From the NCBI RefSeq assembly GCF_034092395.1, contig NZ_CP139301.1, positions 1,302,001 to 1,366,000 of the forward strand: a stretch of DNA of 64,000 nucleotides, written 5' to 3'. The notes under the pieces were generated by a model, which was not told where the DNA came from, searched no databases, and saw only the letters and a list, made by a program, of their open reading frames with translations. The translations under genes were made by a program, and so were the position numbers. This stretch comes from Prochlorococcus sp. MIT 1307 (GTDB lineage: Bacteria; Cyanobacteriota; Cyanobacteriia; PCC-6307; Cyanobiaceae). This document shows positions 19,523 to 27,962 of the stretch, piece after piece (within the stretch, counting starts at the first letter, position 1; each line of letters starts with the position of its first letter).

Positions 19523-21955
19523 TCACGAGAAAATCTCCTTTTTAGAATTAACTCGACGAGGAATCGCACTCTCAAAAGAATCTCTTAAGCCTTTGAGAGA
19601 TAAGCGAATAAGCTCATGTTCACTCTGAGTAATCAATAGTTCACTCTCTAATTGAACTGTTCCTATTTTAGTAGCAGAAAGTAATACTGAATCCTTTTTA
19701 TTAACTTCACTGACAAATGTCTTCCAGGCATTCTCTTTATTAGAATCAATACTTACAATTATACGAGCACCACCTTCAGCAAAAAGCAGTCTATCTAAAC
19801 GTACTTTACTATTAGGAAGATAACAATAAGCACCTAGATCAGATGTCATACAACATTCTGCAATAGCAACAGCAATTCCTCCATCCGAGACGTCATGAGC
19901 AGAAAGAATATAACCATCTATAATTGCTTTACGTAAAAAAGCTTGGGTTACTTTTTCTAATTCCAAATCAATCTCAGGTGGCCTACCAGTTGACAATTCA
20001 TGTATTACTTCAAGATAGCTGCTAGCTCCTAAAGTGATGCGTGGATCTAATATATTATTTATCTCTAAAGGTAAGCCTAGAAGCCAAATTGAATCACCTG
20101 GATGCTTCCAGCCTTGTCCACAAATCAAATCTAAATCATTTACTAATCCAACCATTCCAATTACAGGAGTTGGATGTATAGGTTGTAACTTACCATTAGC
20201 TAGACGAGTCTCATTGTATAAGGAAACATTTCCTCCTGTTACAGGAGTTTCTAATATTTGGCAAGCCTTAGTTATACCTTCACAAGCTAAAGCCAATTGC
20301 CAATAACCAATAGAAGTATCTGGAGAAGCAAAATTTAGATTATTAGTAATCGCTAAAGGTTCAGCCCCTACACAACTTATATTTCTAGCAGCTTCAACAA
20401 CAGCTGCAACAGCTCCTCTCTCTGGATCAAGAGATACCCAACGATTAGGACAATCAACTACAGCAGCAATTCCTCTCTTTGAAGACTCAAGAGATTTATT
20501 CCCATCTTGAGGTCGTATTCGAATTATTGCAGCATCTGAAATACCAGGAGATAAAACAGTATTAGATTGAACCTGATAATCATATTGACGATAAACCCAT
20601 CGTTTAGAAGAAATTGTTGGATAATCCAAAAGTTTTAAAATAACCTCATTCCAAGTTAATTTTTGATTTAATCTTTTGTCTAGATTAATTCCAACTTTAG
20701 AAAATTGAGGTAAGTCTTTCTCATTCCAATTCCAATGTTCTTGAATATATAGCGGAGGTTCTTCTAGTAAATCATGATAATTAATTGGTGTATCATCAGC
20801 TAAAGCATTAGCTGGTAATTCAGCAACTACAGAGCCTTTATGTAAAACACGAACAATATTTTCTTTAAGAACTTTACCTACAACAGAAACATGTAATCCC
20901 CATCTAGTAAAACAATCCTTTAATTCATTTTGACAATCAGGTTTTACAACAAAAAGCATTCTTTCTTGAGATTCAGATAGTAAAAATTCATAAGCAGTCA
21001 TGCCTTTTTCTCTAGCAGGAACTAAATCAAGATTTAATTCAATACCTAAACCTCCTTTTGCTGCCATCTCAGAACAACTACAAGTTAAACCAGCAGCACC
21101 CATATCCTGAGCAGCAACTACATAACCACTTTTGAAAGCTTGAAGACAAGCTTCTATTAAACCTTTCTCCAAAAAAGGATCACCAACTTGAACTGCAGGG
21201 CGATCATCTAAAGAAGATTTTGTAAGTTCAGCACTAGCAAAACTTGCCCCTCCCATACCATCACGCCCAGTAGTACTACCGACATACATAACTGGATAAT
21301 CAATCCCGTCTGCACCTGAACAAACAATTTTTTCGGTTTCCATTAATCCAAGAGCCATAGCATTAACTAATGGATTACCTGAATAACTTGTATCAAAAGA
21401 AACTTCACCACCAATAGTTGGAACACCTACACAATTTCCATAATGTGCTATTCCTGCTACCACTCCTTCCATTAAAGAAATATTATGTTCATCATCAATA
21501 GGACCAAATCTTAAAGAATTTAATAAAGCTATAGGTCGTGCACCCATAGTAAAAATATCACGAAGAATTCCTCCTACACCAGTTGCTGCTCCTTGAAAAG
21601 GTTCTAAAGCAGAAGGATGATTATGACTTTCTATTTTAAAAGCTAATTGTTGACCTTCACCTATATCAACAACACCTGCATTTTCTCCTGGTCCAACAAG
21701 AATTCTTGATCCTTTAATTGGAAAATTTTTTAATAGACTCCTTGAGTTTCTATAACAACAATGTTCTGACCACATCACACCAAACATACCAAGTTCTGTT
21801 CGATTAGGTGGTCTATTAAGACGTCTACATATTTCTATATAATCCTCTTTTTCTAAGCCTTCTTCTTCTATTGCTAAAGAAACATCATAAGAAACCTTAA
21901 ACAAAGGACTTTCAATTAACTTTTGAAAGTTGATGTCTGAGAAATTTATAGACAT
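19523..21955 (-). CDS. purL: Phosphoribosylformylglycinamidine synthase II
   Basis: The small (PurQ/PurS-dependent) form with 810 residues. It amidates FGAR to FGAM with ATP in purine synthesis. Two AIRS-like halves are visible: the first with [25 protein letters not shown] and [18 protein letters not shown], the second with [10 protein letters not shown]-like and [15 protein letters not shown] motifs. [15 protein letters not shown] is also typical. The gap to the PRC-barrel gene upstream is three bases, so dnaN, the PRC gene, purL and purF form a compact run. It needs PurQ and PurS, which are not in this window. Confidence 0.96.
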   Translation of the reverse strand: MSINFSDINFQKLIESPLFKVSYDVSLAIEEEGLEKEDYIEICRRLNRPPNRTELGMFGVMWSEHCCYRNSRSLLKNFPIKGSRILVGPGENAGVVDIGEGQQLAFKIESHNHPSALEPFQGAATGVGGILRDIFTMGARPIALLNSLRFGPIDDEHNISLMEGVVAGIAHYGNCVGVPTIGGEVSFDTSYSGNPLVNAMALGLMETEKIVCSGADGIDYPVMYVGSTTGRDGMGGASFASAELTKSSLDDRPAVQVGDPFLEKGLIEACLQAFKSGYVVAAQDMGAAGLTCSCSEMAAKGGLGIELNLDLVPAREKGMTAYEFLLSESQERMLFVVKPDCQNELKDCFTRWGLHVSVVGKVLKENIVRVLHKGSVVAELPANALADDTPINYHDLLEEPPLYIQEHWNWNEKDLPQFSKVGINLDKRLNQKLTWNEVILKLLDYPTISSKRWVYRQYDYQVQSNTVLSPGISDAAIIRIRPQDGNKSLESSKRGIAAVVDCPNRWVSLDPERGAVAAVVEAARNISCVGAEPLAITNNLNFASPDTSIGYWQLALACEGITKACQILETPVTGGNVSLYNETRLANGKLQPIHPTPVIGMVGLVNDLDLICGQGWKHPGDSIWLLGLPLEINNILDPRITLGASSYLEVIHELSTGRPPEIDLELEKVTQAFLRKAIIDGYILSAHDVSDGGIAVAIAECCMTSDLGAYCYLPNSKVRLDRLLFAEGGARIIVSIDSNKENAWKTFVSEVNKKDSVLLSATKIGTVQLESELLITQSEHELIRLSLKGLRDSFESAIPRRVNSKKEIFS

Positions 21956-21958
21956 AGA

Positions 21959-22747
21959 TTAAATCCAAGGATCATCCTGTTCTTCAAGACTTTTTATAGA
22001 GCTTGAAGAATATGGGAGTTCTTCAGAAGAGTCTAAATCATCCTTAGATTCTTCATCTCGGAAGTTATCATTCCAATCATCTAATGGATCCACATCAAAA
22101 GTACTTTGTATAGGTGATCGATATGGAGTGCGTTCTTCCCATGGAGGTTCTTCAAGCCAACCTTCTAATTTATTTCCTGCCTTATCTGTTAATACTTGAA
22201 ATTGTTCTTTCCAACCACGTGAACGTCTTAAAATGTCTTGACGAATACTAGAACGAGCTATAGGTAAATCATCTAATGACTTGATATTAATAGAAACCAA
22301 ACCAGGTTGTTGATCAAGAATACGATCAATAAATAAACGCCATCTACTAGTTCCTGGAATTCTTGGATCAGTACGTGAAACTAGATAATGAAGAATATTT
22401 CCACTTTTAGAATCAAAAACCAAATCAACTATAAATCCTATTACATCCCCATGTAAATTTACTATATCTGAATTTAATAAAGTAGGAATCCTATCAAGTG
22501 TAATTTGATCATGGATAGAAGGTTTACCTTTTACAAAAACTTCAGTAGTAGCTATGCCTCTTAATTGATCTAACCTCCAAACATGTCTAGATAAATTCAA
22601 ATGCGAAGGACGAGAAGACCAACCTAATAAGCGATGAACTGGAGGATGCATCCAAGCCATTAAACCAGGTCCATGGTCTAATCCTTGATCACATCTCACA
22701 CGATGTTTTAAAAGGTCACTTAATAATAATTTTTCAGATAAAGTCAA
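21959..22747 (-). CDS. PRC-barrel domain protein between dnaN and purL
   Basis: A protein of about 262 residues. Two PRC-barrel-like modules are seen, the first around LLGWSSRPSHLNLSRH and the second around LHGDVIGFIVDLVFDSKSG with KSGNILHYLVSR. The last 60 residues are acidic and Ser-rich. PRC barrels occur in RNA-processing (RimM) and photosynthetic proteins; the function here is unknown. The position is conserved in marine picocyanobacteria as the gene after dnaN (recall, not shown here). The start is probably TTG 22747, two bases after the dnaN stop, with no better codon near by. Confidence 0.75.
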   Translation of the reverse strand: MTLSEKLLLSDLLKHRVRCDQGLDHGPGLMAWMHPPVHRLLGWSSRPSHLNLSRHVWRLDQLRGIATTEVFVKGKPSIHDQITLDRIPTLLNSDIVNLHGDVIGFIVDLVFDSKSGNILHYLVSRTDPRIPGTSRWRLFIDRILDQQPGLVSINIKSLDDLPIARSSIRQDILRRSRGWKEQFQVLTDKAGNKLEGWLEEPPWEERTPYRSPIQSTFDVDPLDDWNDNFRDEESKDDLDSSEELPYSSSSIKSLEEQDDPWI

Positions 22748-22749
22748 TT

Positions 22750-23916
22750 TTAAGTACGTACTTGGACTGGCATAACTAAATAAGTAAAGCTTTGATTTTC
22801 ATCTAAAGGCAACAATACAGCTGGAGTTGTTGGTCCATTACAACATAAATTAATTGAATCTGAATCAATTGCTTTTAGACCCTCTAAAAGATATCTAACA
22901 TTAAACGCTATTTTAATAGAATCACCTGTAAATTCTGCAGGAATAGATTCAGAACCACTACCAACATCCTGAGCATCTGCAGTAATGTGTATTTCTTGAG
23001 AATTAATTTCTGTACTTATTTTGATAACATTATTATGCTGATCAGCAAGAACAGCAATTCTTTCCAAAGCAGAAATAAATATTCTACGATCTAATATAAT
23101 TGATTTTGAAAAACCTTCTGGAATCAATTGATTATAATTTGGATAAATACCTTCCAGTGTTCTACTAGTAACAACTTGATCAGAAGCCAAAAAGACAACT
23201 TGACCTTTATCACAAAAAAGACTTACAACAGCATCACTTTTCCAACCAGATATTAACCTCTCGACTTCTTTAAGAGAACGTGAAGGTAAAGTTACAGCAA
23301 AAGTTGAATTTTCATTCAAAGATTGTTCATCAAATGAAGAATCATTATCTAATGCATCATTAATATTCAGTACTGCTAGACGATGTCCATCAGTTGCTGC
23401 TGCTTTTAAAGACTTTCCATCAAAAGCTAAATGAACTCCAGTTAATAATTGCTTAGCTTCATCAGAGCTACTTGCAAAAAGGGTACCTCGAAGAGATTTT
23501 AAAAGAGCTTGAGCCTTGACTTTAAAAGATGTACCACTTTCAACTAAAGGGAGCTCCGGAAACTCATCAGCAGACATTCCTCGCATTTGGTAATTACCGC
23601 CCTTACTTTTTAATTCAACTTGTTCATTATCACCATCAAATATCAATGCAACCGGTGATTCATTGGATAATTTAGAAACAATTTCTCCAAATAACCTTGC
23701 TGGTAAAGTAATAGCTCCACTTTTTTCTACTGAAGCAGCAAAAGAAGTCTGAATACCAAGGTTAAGATCAAAGCCAGTAAGGCTTAAACGACTAGTTCCT
23801 TCATCAGCAGTAAGTAAAACATTTGCCAGTACAGGATGCGTTGGACGTGAAGCAACCGCTCTACTTACAAGCTGTAGAGCAGTATTGAGTTCAATCTGAG
23901 AGCAAATGAGTTTCAC
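22750..23916 (-). CDS. dnaN: DNA polymerase III beta subunit (sliding clamp)
   Basis: The ring-forming processivity clamp, 388 residues, with three repeats of the clamp fold. It begins KLICSQIELNTALQLVSRAV and ends LVMPVQV, typical family features; FKVKAQALLKSLRGTLFASS and AATDGHRLAVL mark the second domain. The start codon is GTG. dnaN is the first gene left of the gap proposed as oriC and is transcribed away from it, on the leading strand. dnaA is not adjacent, as is normal for cyanobacteria. Confidence 0.97.
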   Translation of the reverse strand: MKLICSQIELNTALQLVSRAVASRPTHPVLANVLLTADEGTSRLSLTGFDLNLGIQTSFAASVEKSGAITLPARLFGEIVSKLSNESPVALIFDGDNEQVELKSKGGNYQMRGMSADEFPELPLVESGTSFKVKAQALLKSLRGTLFASSSDEAKQLLTGVHLAFDGKSLKAAATDGHRLAVLNINDALDNDSSFDEQSLNENSTFAVTLPSRSLKEVERLISGWKSDAVVSLFCDKGQVVFLASDQVVTSRTLEGIYPNYNQLIPEGFSKSIILDRRIFISALERIAVLADQHNNVIKISTEINSQEIHITADAQDVGSGSESIPAEFTGDSIKIAFNVRYLLEGLKAIDSDSINLCCNGPTTPAVLLPLDENQSFTYLVMPVQVRT

Positions 23917-24120
23917 CGAGTCAACCTAACGATAAAACGAAGGGAAAGTCAGCTTACGTTTTCAGCTCAGGTTTTTCAATACAAGAATTCTAAAATCATT
24001 ACTTTCTACTGTTTTTTCTAATTTTTGAAAGAATTAAATAAAAGAGTAGTAGTAGGTGTTGAGGAATTCTAGGAAAACTAAAAAATCCCTTGTTGGAACT
24101 TGTGTTTCGGATAATTCGTC

Positions 24121-24129
24121 TGTGGAAAT
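24121..24129 (-). promoter_or_regulatory. DnaA-box-like site 1
   Basis: The + strand reads TGTGGAAAT, so the complement is ATTTCCACA, one mismatch from the cyanobacterial DnaA box TTTTCCACA. It lies in the dnaN-thrC gap. Confidence 0.55.
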
Positions 24130-24141
24130 CTCTATTGAAAT

Positions 24142-24150
24142 AGTGGAAAA
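24142..24150 (-). promoter_or_regulatory. DnaA-box-like site 2
   Basis: The + strand reads AGTGGAAAA, complement TTTTCCACT, one mismatch from TTTTCCACA. It has the same orientation as site 1 and begins 21 bases, or two helical turns, after it, just before the T-rich tract. Confidence 0.55.
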
Positions 24151-24218
24151 TTATCTTGAATTTTATTCTTTTTTTCTATTTGTACTTTTTTTAGATTTTT
24201 ATTGATCTTTTTCAGTGT

Positions 24219-24227
24219 TTTTCCTCA
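24219..24227 (+). promoter_or_regulatory. Weak DnaA-box-like site 3
   Basis: TTTTCCTCA on the + strand, one mismatch from TTTTCCACA but at a core position, and in opposite orientation to sites 1 and 2. It lies at the far side of the T-rich tract. On its own it would not be convincing. Confidence 0.3.
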
Positions 24228-24255
24228 GGGATGATACCCCTTTTTGGCTTGATTT

Positions 24256-24290
24256 CCTCAGACAGAAAAACTTTTGTCTAAGGTTTTTTT
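24256..24290 (+). terminator. Intrinsic terminator reading on the + strand inside the origin gap
   Basis: CCTCAGACA (24256-24264) pairs with TGTCTAAGG (24275-24283) with one G-U pair across a 10-base loop; seven T follow at 24284-24290. This is a good intrinsic terminator for a + strand transcript, yet no + strand gene ends here; thrC and dnaN are both on the minus strand. In the minus direction the stem is followed by AAATC and not by a T run, so it is a poor terminator for thrC. Confidence 0.6.
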
Positions 24291-24301
24291 GTTGCTTATC
24301 T

Positions 24302-25378
24302 TCAAAATCCCATTGTTTTAGCAACAGTTTTAATTTCAGGATTCAGTCCTGAATAAAAAGCAGCATCATTATTTTTAATTGCACAATCTGGATCTTTTAA
24401 TCCATTTCCAGTTAAAACACAAACAATAGTGGAGCTTTCTGGAATTTCTTCTTTACGTTTCAATAATCCTGCAACTGATGCAGCACTTGCAGGTTCACAA
24501 AATATTCCTTCTTCTTTTCCTAATATTTTATATGCATTAATTATTTCTTCGTCTGTTACATCCAAAAAGCTTCCTTTACTATTCTTTTTAGCGGCTAAAG
24601 CTTTTTCTTTATTAACTGGATTACCAATTCTTATTGCTGTAGCAATTGTTTTGGGATTTTTAATTATCTTATTAAAAACTAAAGGAGCAGATCCACTTGC
24701 TTGAAAACCCATCATTTTTGGTAATTTATTAGATTTTCCAGCTTGAAAATATTCTTCAAAACCCATCCAATAAGCACTAATGTTTCCTGCATTTCCCATT
24801 GGAATACATAGCCAATCGGGAGCATCATTAAGTGATTCAATTATTTCAAAAGCTGCTGTTTTCTGTCCATGTAATCGAAAAGGGTTTACAGAATTAACAA
24901 GTGTTATTGGATATTTTTCTGCCATTTCTTGAACAATATCTAGCGCACAATCAAAATTTCCTTTTATAGCTAATACTTCTGCTCCATAGACTAGTGCCTG
25001 CGCGAGTTTTCCCTGTGCTACATATCCATCTGGAATCAGTACAAATGCTCTCATTCCTGCTCTTTTTGCATAAGCTGCGGCAGAAGCAGAAGTATTCCCA
25101 GTGCTTGCACATATAACAGCTTCACACTTTTTTTCTTTTGCTTTGCTTATTGCCATTGTCATACCTCTATCTTTAAAAGACCCTGTTGGATTTAATCCGT
25201 CGTATTTTGCATATACCTTGATATCTTTCTGAATTAATTTTTCTATTGCTTTGATTCGAATTAATGGTGTTGCACCTTCCTTAAGTGTAATAACAGGTGT
25301 ATTTTCATTAACTGGAAGCCAATCTTTATAGGCTTCTATTAAACCTGGCCAGTTTGGAGTGAGTGATGATGAGGACAT
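24302..25378 (-). CDS. thrC: Threonine synthase
   Basis: A PLP enzyme of 358 residues converting O-phosphohomoserine to threonine. The PLP lysine lies in NPTGSFKDRGM near residue 70; the phosphate-binding Gly-rich loop GNAGNISAYW and ASTGNTSASAAAYA are also present. The length matches the shorter class of threonine synthase found in plants, cyanobacteria and many Gram-positives. It is the first gene right of the putative origin but is transcribed towards it, so it lies on the lagging strand. The gap to the next upstream gene is 52 bases. Confidence 0.95.
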   Translation of the reverse strand: MSSSSLTPNWPGLIEAYKDWLPVNENTPVITLKEGATPLIRIKAIEKLIQKDIKVYAKYDGLNPTGSFKDRGMTMAISKAKEKKCEAVICASTGNTSASAAAYAKRAGMRAFVLIPDGYVAQGKLAQALVYGAEVLAIKGNFDCALDIVQEMAEKYPITLVNSVNPFRLHGQKTAAFEIIESLNDAPDWLCIPMGNAGNISAYWMGFEEYFQAGKSNKLPKMMGFQASGSAPLVFNKIIKNPKTIATAIRIGNPVNKEKALAAKKNSKGSFLDVTDEEIINAYKILGKEEGIFCEPASAASVAGLLKRKEEIPESSTIVCVLTGNGLKDPDCAIKNNDAAFYSGLNPEIKTVAKTMGF

Positions 25379-25430
25379 GGATACTTTTAATCTTGTGTTA
25401 GGTAATGATTAATTGATGGTTATAGTCTAT

Positions 25431-26012
25431 TCATATCTTTGTTTTAGTGCTTTGAATACCTTTTAAAGGTGAATTTGAGAAAAATTCGATTAATTCAGAC
25501 ATGGATTCTACTTTGTTTAATACTTTAAACAGAGCAGGGATATTAATTGCTATTGTTTTGTTTGGATAAGATTTAAAAAATTGTATTAAATTTATTTTTC
25601 CTTCTCCCATTACTATTCCTTTTATTACGCCAGAACGAATAGCAGGAATAGATATAGATTGATCTTTTATTTTTTTTGGATGTATAATTTTTGCTATTCT
25701 AAGTATAATTACTTTTCCTATACTGCTGTACATTAATTTAGTAGTAACGACTAATGGAAGTTCAAAATTCTCATTTAAAATTTTTGAAATCTCTTCTTCT
25801 GATTGATTTGTTAATTTAATGATATTTTTTAAGGTTCCTTTGGCTTTTCCAGTATTAGCTAAATAATCTAGTGAATCTACAGAAATTGTACGACTAAAGA
25901 TTCCATATTCAAGGGATAAAGCTTCAGCTGATTTTGCTGATGGAAATGTTATTAAAAGGTTCATCGATAAGCCTAAAAACAATCCAACTAAATTCAATAC
26001 TTTATATTTCAT
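25431..26012 (-). CDS. DUF1400 family secreted protein
   Basis: A protein of 193 residues with an N-terminal signal peptide (VLNLVGLFLGLSMNLLITF, then SAKSAEA). The mature part begins LSLEYGIFSRTISVDSLDYL and continues with helical sections containing FELPLVVTTKLMYSSIGKVI and a late KTIAINIP. This pattern matches DUF1400, a cyanobacterial domain normally found at the N-terminus of putative alpha/beta hydrolases. The hydrolase part is absent here, so the protein seems to be DUF1400 alone and its function is unknown. Its ATG directly follows the stop codon of the ABC1 kinase gene, so the two are one transcript. Confidence 0.75.
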   Translation of the reverse strand: MKYKVLNLVGLFLGLSMNLLITFPSAKSAEALSLEYGIFSRTISVDSLDYLANTGKAKGTLKNIIKLTNQSEEEISKILNENFELPLVVTTKLMYSSIGKVIILRIAKIIHPKKIKDQSISIPAIRSGVIKGIVMGEGKINLIQFFKSYPNKTIAINIPALFKVLNKVESMSELIEFFSNSPLKGIQSTKTKI

Positions 26013-27890
26013 TTATTGAGGTACTCCTGCTGCTACTTTGATTAAACGAATAACACTTTTTTCTGTTATTCCTTTTGCTACTTTGATTCCCATTTTGCGT
26101 CCTTCTGGCTCTTGAATAATTCTTGGTATATGTTTCAATATAATTTGTATTTTAAAGCCTGGTAGGCTTTTAACAATACCTATTAATTCTTTTATAGGTG
26201 CTTGTTTAAGTAATAATAATTTTTTCTTTTCTTTCAAATTTTCTCGAATACCTATTCTTCTAGACCTTAATATTTTTGGTAATCTTCCATTTAATTTTTG
26301 TATTGAATTCCAACTTATAGCATCCATTTTTCTGACTATTATTTCTACAATTTCTTTTCTTAGAATTCCACCATTTTTAGAAAATAAGAAATCTAATATT
26401 TGTTCTATTAAAATTTCAATATTTAAGTCTGCTTGGCTGCCAGCACTTTTAATTAATCCTTCTAGGTTATTCCAGCTTAGAACTTTCCCATCAAAAATCA
26501 TTTCCTTTAAACTTTGACGTAATTGTGGGTCTGGATCTTCCATTAATCTTTTTGCAAAATATGGATATGCTGCGCCAAGAATTTTGAAATCTGGATCTAC
26601 ACTTAACGCAATGCCTTCTAATGTGATTAAGGATCTAATAATTAAAGCATAATATGGTGGAACTCTAAAAGGGAATTTGTACATTACATTTGAGAGATCA
26701 TCCGTAACTACTTTAAAGTCTAATTTTTTTACTCCAACTTCAAGAGCTGTAGTAAATACACTTTCAAAAGCAGGTATGATTGGTTTTAGATCAACATCCT
26801 TTGCTAAGAAGCCTAATTCCACAAAATCTTCTGAAAGCTTATTAAAATTTCTATTTACTAAATGAACGACAGCTTGAATCAGTCCAATCCTTGATTCTCG
26901 TGTCACTTCACTCATCATTCCAAAATCTAAATAACATAATCTTCCATCATTTAATGCTAAAAGATTACCAGGGTGGGGATCTGCATGAAAAAATCCATGC
27001 TCTAATAATTGTTGAAGACTACAATTGACGCCTATTTCTACCATTTCATCTGGGTCAATACCTAAGTTTTTAACTGCTTTTAAATTCGTTAATTTAACGC
27101 CTTCAATCCATTCCATGGTTAATACTCTTCTACTTGTAGCTTTTTTATAAATCATAGGAACAGCTATTTTCAAGTTTAATTTATGTAAATTTTTAAATCT
27201 TTCTGCATTAGCTGCTTCATTAAGGTAATCCATTTCTTCAAAAACTCTCTTACCTAGTTCATCAATTAAAGCTACTAAATCACTTCTTATTAATTTTATG
27301 TTTTTGTTCAGCCATAATGCGATATTTCTTACAATGTATAGATCCAGTGTTATTTGTTCTCTTAATCCAGGTCTTTGTACTTTGACTGCAACTTTTTCTC
27401 CTGTTCTTAGAGTACCTTTATGAACTTGTCCTAAAGATGCTGCTGAGATTGGTTCTTTATCTAGATTTTTGTATATTTCTTCCACAGATACTCCTAAGTC
27501 TTCTTCAATACATGCCATAGCTAATTCACCATCAAATCCAGGTAATTGATCTTGAAGTTGTGCCAGTTCTTCCAAGACTACTTTTGGAATAATGTCTGGC
27601 CTAGTAGATAAGGCTTGGCCACCTTTAATAAAAGCCGGTCCTAGTTCAACAAGCAGTTCTGTGAATTCTTTAGCTCGTGACTTAGCTTTATCCTTATTAT
27701 TTAATTGTCCAGTATATTTATCTATTAATACTCCTACTAGAAACAAACCTATTGGTATTAATGTTTGCCACAGTCTACGTAATAAACGTAATGGATGTCC
27801 TTTGTAGATATTAGTAATCGTTTTTGGATCATATTCGAGTAACCCTGCGGCCTCGATGAAATCACTTAGTTCTTCTGCCATAGGCATCAT
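26013..27890 (-). CDS. ABC1/AarF/UbiB-family atypical kinase
   Basis: The protein has 625 residues. The Ala-rich loop is AASLGQVHKG, the nucleotide Lys lies in VAVKVQRPGL, and EEMDYLNEAANAERF, FHADPHPGNLL and YLDFGMM give the other catalytic motifs of the ABC1 family. In cyanobacteria and plastids such proteins regulate quinone, tocopherol and lipid metabolism; in others UbiB assists ubiquinone synthesis. A hydrophobic segment near residue 38 may bind the membrane. The C-terminal third is helical and not family-specific. It is divergent from recN, and DUF1400 follows immediately. Confidence 0.9.
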   Translation of the reverse strand: MMPMAEELSDFIEAAGLLEYDPKTITNIYKGHPLRLLRRLWQTLIPIGLFLVGVLIDKYTGQLNNKDKAKSRAKEFTELLVELGPAFIKGGQALSTRPDIIPKVVLEELAQLQDQLPGFDGELAMACIEEDLGVSVEEIYKNLDKEPISAASLGQVHKGTLRTGEKVAVKVQRPGLREQITLDLYIVRNIALWLNKNIKLIRSDLVALIDELGKRVFEEMDYLNEAANAERFKNLHKLNLKIAVPMIYKKATSRRVLTMEWIEGVKLTNLKAVKNLGIDPDEMVEIGVNCSLQQLLEHGFFHADPHPGNLLALNDGRLCYLDFGMMSEVTRESRIGLIQAVVHLVNRNFNKLSEDFVELGFLAKDVDLKPIIPAFESVFTTALEVGVKKLDFKVVTDDLSNVMYKFPFRVPPYYALIIRSLITLEGIALSVDPDFKILGAAYPYFAKRLMEDPDPQLRQSLKEMIFDGKVLSWNNLEGLIKSAGSQADLNIEILIEQILDFLFSKNGGILRKEIVEIIVRKMDAISWNSIQKLNGRLPKILRSRRIGIRENLKEKKKLLLLKQAPIKELIGIVKSLPGFKIQIILKHIPRIIQEPEGRKMGIKVAKGITEKSVIRLIKVAAGVPQ

Positions 27891-27962
27891 GGCTTTAGTT
27901 TTAGTACCCCTTCTAAACCACGCTAAGACCCGCTAGCCTTTATTTGGCTATTGGTACTTTCA

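Larger units (their letters stand above)
23917..24301. other. Candidate replication origin (oriC) between dnaN and thrC
   Basis: This 385-base gap has no plausible gene. It holds two 9-mers one mismatch from the cyanobacterial DnaA box TTTTCCACA (24121-24129 and 24142-24150, same orientation, 21 bases apart), a third weaker site at 24219, and a very T-rich tract (about 24161-24215) that could serve as an unwinding element. Strand composition switches here: the + strand is C-rich over G in the genes to the left and G-rich over C in the genes to the right. Placement beside dnaN agrees with origins of other cyanobacteria. Dam-type GATC clusters are absent. A + strand terminator sits at its right end. 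Confidence 0.7.
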
